From assembly GCF_900446695.1 (NCBI RefSeq), contig NZ_UAVP01000009.1:188501-252500 (forward strand): a DNA stretch of 64,000 nucleotides. The letters run 5' to 3'. The first letter of the stretch is position 1. Each line of letters opens with the position of its first letter. This document shows, in pieces, positions 60,670 through 64,000 of the stretch. Under the pieces are notes generated by a model. It searched no databases. It was given only the letters and a program-made list of their open reading frames with translations, and was not told the origin of the DNA. A program made the translations under genes and the position numbers. This stretch comes from Capnocytophaga sputigena (GTDB lineage Bacteria > Bacteroidota > Bacteroidia > Flavobacteriales > Flavobacteriaceae).

Positions 60670-62808
60670 ATGTTTTTATCACCTAAAAATATCACCTTTT
60701 TATTAGCATCTTTTTTTGCAAGTCAACTCTTCTCTCAACCTGTAGATGAAGAAGTTACGCAACTCAGTGAGGTTGTGCTCACAGGGCAATCGCCTATCAA
60801 GCAAGTGCAAAAAGCAGCTTACAACGTGGTTGCTATCGAAGCTCAACAGCTCCGCAATCTCAACAGCAATGCTGCCGATATGCTTGCCCGTGTGTCGGGA
60901 GTGAAGATGCGCGAAACTGGTGGGGTAGGAGCAGAGGCAAATATCAACCTCAATGGTTTTACTGGTCGTCACGTGCGTATCTTTATCGATGGGGTGCCTA
61001 TGAACGAAGCGAATGCCTCTTTTCGTATTAATAATATTCCCGCTGAACTTATCGAACGTATCGAAATTTACAAAGGTGTGGTACCTGTTACTTTTGGTGC
61101 CGATGCTCTTGGGGGCGCTATCAATGTAGTAACGCGTAAAAGCCGATACAACTACGGCAATCTATCCTATACTTTTGGTTCTTTCAACACCCATAAAAGT
61201 ACCTTAAATCTCGGGCAATTCCTCACCGATAATATTAGTGTAGAACTCAATGCTTACCAAAATTACTCCGATAACAGCTATAAAGTATTTACTGAATATC
61301 TCGATCTCCAAACAGGTACTTACTCTAAAGAAAAACGTTGGTTCAAACGCTTTCACGACCGTTATCACAACGAGGCTATCATAGGTCGCGTGAATATCTT
61401 CGATGAAAAATGGGCTGATAAACTTTCTTTTGCCCTCAATTATAGTCAAGAGGATAAACAACTCCAAAATGCCAACCTAATGCAAAAAGTATTCGGGGGT
61501 AAGTACCGCAAATCTCATAACTATTCATCTTCAGTAGAATATGAGAAAAAGAATATCCTCAACGGTCTCTCTTTCTTCCTTACAGGGCGTTATGATTTTA
61601 CCACCACTCAGAATGTAGATGAAGAAGCCCGCCGTTATAGCTGGACAGGTGAGTATGAACCAATGGTTACTCGTGGTGAATCACAACTCCAGAATACTAT
61701 TTTTGAAGGTAAAACGGGCTATATCACTTCTCACTTAGACTATCAACTCAATGAAAAACACTCTTTTCAACTCACACACACCTTCAGTAATTACACTCGG
61801 CGTAACAAAAATATGCTCATTACCAACTATACCCTCGATTCCGATTTTATGAGGCGTGTCAATGAGAAAAATATTTCTGGATTCTCCTACAAGTTTACCC
61901 CTTCCGAGCGTTGGAATATATTAGCTTTCGGTAAATATTACAATACAGCTGTAACAGGTCCAGTGATAATAAGCGGTCAAGGAAGTCGCGCTGTATATGA
62001 AGAAGAAACTCATCACACTCAGGCTTGGGGGTATGGTGGGGCGACTACTTATCAGCTCTTAAAGCCTCTACAAGTCAAACTCTCTTATGAAAAGAGCTTC
62101 CGTCTACCTACTGATACCGAACTCTTTGGCGATGGCGATTTAGAGATTGGTAACTATAAACTCAAACCTGAAAATAGCGATAACCTGAACGTAAATCTCT
62201 CTTATCAACCTGCGTTCAAAGCACATTCCCTCTTAGTAGAAGCAGGGTTTGCCTATCGTTATATCAAAGATTATATCATCAGAAGTATTATCAGTGCAGG
62301 AGCTAATGAAGGATCTGCAGGAAGTCGAAATCACGGTAAGGTGCTCAATATGGGAGTTGATGCTACCTTGCGCTATTTCTATAAAGATGTATTTTCAGTA
62401 GGTGGTAACTTGTCCTATATGAACTTGCGCAACAAAGAAGAATTTACTGAAACGGGTCGCCCTTCGGCTATCTATAACGACCGATTGCCTAATATGCCCT
62501 ATCTATTTGGCAACGCCGATGCTACTTGTAATATAGGAAGCCTCATTGCTAAACACGACAAACTATCACTAAACTATAATCTCTTTTTCACTGAAGAGTT
62601 TTTTACCTCGTGGCAAAGCGAAGGAACAAAAATTAAAGTCCCTCGCCAACTTTCTCACGATGTGAGTCTTACTTACTACACTCCTAACAAACGGTTAAGT
62701 CTTTCCGTAGAAGCCAAAAATATCACCGATGAATTGTTGTACGATAACTACAGCCTCCAAAAAGCCGGTCGCGCTTTCTATGCCAAACTCTCCTACCGAT
62801 TCTACTAA
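60670..62808 (+). CDS. TonB-dependent outer-membrane receptor
   Basis: 712 residues; signal peptide ends FASQLFSQ. Plug domain: LSEVVLTGQSPI, ADMLARVSGVKMRETGGVG, HVRIFIDGVPMNEAN, IERIEIYKGVVPVTFGADALGGAINVVTR. A 22-strand-type barrel follows, ending AKLSYRFY. It lacks the extra N-terminal domain of SusC proteins, so it resembles siderophore, heme or vitamin receptors. The DUF4374-like lipoprotein downstream suggests iron or heme uptake; inference only. Confidence 0.92.
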   Translation: MFLSPKNITFLLASFFASQLFSQPVDEEVTQLSEVVLTGQSPIKQVQKAAYNVVAIEAQQLRNLNSNAADMLARVSGVKMRETGGVGAEANINLNGFTGRHVRIFIDGVPMNEANASFRINNIPAELIERIEIYKGVVPVTFGADALGGAINVVTRKSRYNYGNLSYTFGSFNTHKSTLNLGQFLTDNISVELNAYQNYSDNSYKVFTEYLDLQTGTYSKEKRWFKRFHDRYHNEAIIGRVNIFDEKWADKLSFALNYSQEDKQLQNANLMQKVFGGKYRKSHNYSSSVEYEKKNILNGLSFFLTGRYDFTTTQNVDEEARRYSWTGEYEPMVTRGESQLQNTIFEGKTGYITSHLDYQLNEKHSFQLTHTFSNYTRRNKNMLITNYTLDSDFMRRVNEKNISGFSYKFTPSERWNILAFGKYYNTAVTGPVIISGQGSRAVYEEETHHTQAWGYGGATTYQLLKPLQVKLSYEKSFRLPTDTELFGDGDLEIGNYKLKPENSDNLNVNLSYQPAFKAHSLLVEAGFAYRYIKDYIIRSIISAGANEGSAGSRNHGKVLNMGVDATLRYFYKDVFSVGGNLSYMNLRNKEEFTETGRPSAIYNDRLPNMPYLFGNADATCNIGSLIAKHDKLSLNYNLFFTEEFFTSWQSEGTKIKVPRQLSHDVSLTYYTPNKRLSLSVEAKNITDELLYDNYSLQKAGRAFYAKLSYRFY

Positions 62809-62840
62809 CCCCTAATTCCTAACAACTAATTTCTAAATAT

Positions 62841-64000
62841 ATGTATATCAATTTTCAAACATTCAAAAAAACGCTACTTGTAGGCTCATTAGTTAGCTTC
62901 GTAGCCCTTACGTCTTGCAAAAAAGACGATAATACTCCAGTACCTCCTCCTTCTGCAGAGGGAGCTAACTTTTTCATTGATGCTGGAGGTGATCAAAATA
63001 GAACTCGTTATCTGTTGGTCGCTAAAAACGTAGAAAATGGGGAACTCCCTCTTTCTGCTAACCAAGAACAATTCAAAGAAGCCAATGGCTATTTCTGGCA
63101 GTTCAACAAGAACACAGCAGTAGGTCTATCCTATGGCTTTAGAGGAGCTGGTATCGGTATTTCTTACGAAAAAACAGCTCAAGGTGTAAAACATCTTACT
63201 GATTTTGACGTAGCCGAACGTGCCACCACTTTTGGTTTCTTCAGTGATTATTGGATAACTGTAGTAGGCGGACAAGAATACGAAGGCAAAAAGGACGGCG
63301 CAACTTTCAACTTCCGCAATGCCAACAATTATACCAAAGCTTTTACCAAAACTATCCATACAGCAAATCTCCTTCCTGAGATGAACACCTCCTCTTCTAC
63401 TCAAGAAATTGTGTCGTTTGCTGGTATCTTAGACAATGGTAACGGTGAGTTCTTCAGCGGTATGATAGTTTCTGATTACAAAGATGTGCAAGTAGCTCAA
63501 GGTTCAAGCACTGGTAAAATCCACAATCCCGATGTAGTATATGTAGGGGTACTCGATAAAGATTTGAACCTCAAACGTAGCTATAAAAGCGATAAGCTCA
63601 GCTATAGCGCAGGTCGTTTCAAATCTCAATATTTGTTAGAAATGGGTAAAGCCGATAATGGCGATGTATATGTATTCTCAGGAGCAATTGCTAAGAATCC
63701 TCCTAAAGTAAAAGCTCCTCAAACCCCCGATGTTGCTTCAACAAAACCTGCAGGTGCTTTGCGTATCAAACAAGGTGCTACCGACTTTGATAGCTCTTAC
63801 TTCTTTGATATTTCAGCAGTATCCGATAACGGAATCTTCCGTCGTGTATGGCATATCACTGGTAATAAGTTCTTGCTTGAGTTCTTTAATGATGCTTCAA
63901 AAGCTGCTCTCAACGTAGTAGATGTAAACCGCTTTGCTATTGTAGATATGGAAGCTAAATCCTTCAACTGGGTAACAGGACTGCCAGCTCTCTCTGATTT
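62841..64000 (+). CDS. DUF4374-like lipoprotein (3' end outside window)
   Basis: At least 386 residues, running off the window. Lipobox ALTSCKKDD at about residue 26. Later segments read ...VSDYKDVQ..., YSAGRFKSQYLLEMGKADNG, SSYFFDISAVSDNGIFRRVW and HITGNKFLLEFFND ... FNWVTGLP, which fit the DUF4374 family often found next to TonB-dependent receptors in Bacteroidota. It starts 32 nt after the receptor gene and is probably a surface or periplasmic partner in ligand uptake. Confidence 0.72.
   Translation, partial: MYINFQTFKKTLLVGSLVSFVALTSCKKDDNTPVPPPSAEGANFFIDAGGDQNRTRYLLVAKNVENGELPLSANQEQFKEANGYFWQFNKNTAVGLSYGFRGAGIGISYEKTAQGVKHLTDFDVAERATTFGFFSDYWITVVGGQEYEGKKDGATFNFRNANNYTKAFTKTIHTANLLPEMNTSSSTQEIVSFAGILDNGNGEFFSGMIVSDYKDVQVAQGSSTGKIHNPDVVYVGVLDKDLNLKRSYKSDKLSYSAGRFKSQYLLEMGKADNGDVYVFSGAIAKNPPKVKAPQTPDVASTKPAGALRIKQGATDFDSSYFFDISAVSDNGIFRRVWHITGNKFLLEFFNDASKAALNVVDVNRFAIVDMEAKSFNWVTGLPALSD

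Overview
The window looks like a chromosomal segment of a Bacteroidota bacterium of the family Flavobacteriaceae, most likely Capnocytophaga or a close relative. The support is a SusC/SusD pair, the Bacteroidota promoter signature (TTG, 19-20 nt, TAnnTTTG) in front of several genes, lipoproteins with short Cys lipoboxes, a PorV-type type IX secretion protein, and moderate to low GC with AT-rich accessory islands. The genus is inference; no rRNA or tRNA gene is present to test it.

Region 1 (1-19549) is an accessory locus best read as a polymorphic toxin/immunity island. It opens with the C-terminus of an outer-membrane-like protein. Next comes a 1413-residue secreted protein: a conserved, GC-richer N-terminal half with Fn3-like segments and a zincin motif, joined to an AT-rich C-terminal half ending in a C39-like cysteine peptidase domain. 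Four tandem, mosaic lipoprotein genes follow directly and are candidate immunity genes. Then come a truncated beta-propeller-like gene, a start-less orphan nuclease-like toxin module, and three further propeller-like genes. Three 351-bp non-autonomous elements derived from an IS1595-family transposase separate these, and the two immunity genes behind an element still carry eight codons of a toxin tail. One propeller gene is frame-shifted at an (AT)8 tract and would be restored by losing one AT unit. The island closes with an operon of a 1527-residue secreted protein and a PorV/PorQ-like outer-membrane protein.

Region 2 (19550-24880) holds a 200-bp degenerate sequence with 4-nt periodicity, a 215-bp nested palindrome, a CTnDOT-type tyrosine recombinase and a family 1 pectate lyase. 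This resembles the remains of an integrated element. A small orphan gene pair follows.

Region 3 (24881-41896) is mainly core: GT2-DUF2062 glycosyltransferase coupled to a RelE-type toxin/antitoxin pair, rseP, rlmN, nitroreductase, SusC/SusD, a coiled-coil protein plus zapA, a likely 6S RNA, rny, an MscS-like channel, a DASS transporter, and two ABC-2 permeases.

Region 4 (41918-51213) is a co-directional array of fifteen small genes rich in immunity-like families (SUKH/SMI1-KNR4, NTF2-like, DUF4279-like, YD-repeat-like), plus VOC, MmcQ/YjbR and GNAT proteins and an AlbA_2 ATP-binding protein with a frame-shifting 11-bp repeat. It sits inside what is normally one efflux operon: TolC and HlyD genes lie upstream (51262-53703) and the two permeases downstream.

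Region 5 (53833-64000) is core: tilS, an unusual class IV aminotransferase homologue without its lysine, an SRPBCC protein, three uncharacterised envelope or cytosolic genes, mnmG, and a TonB-dependent receptor followed by a DUF4374-like lipoprotein that runs off the window.
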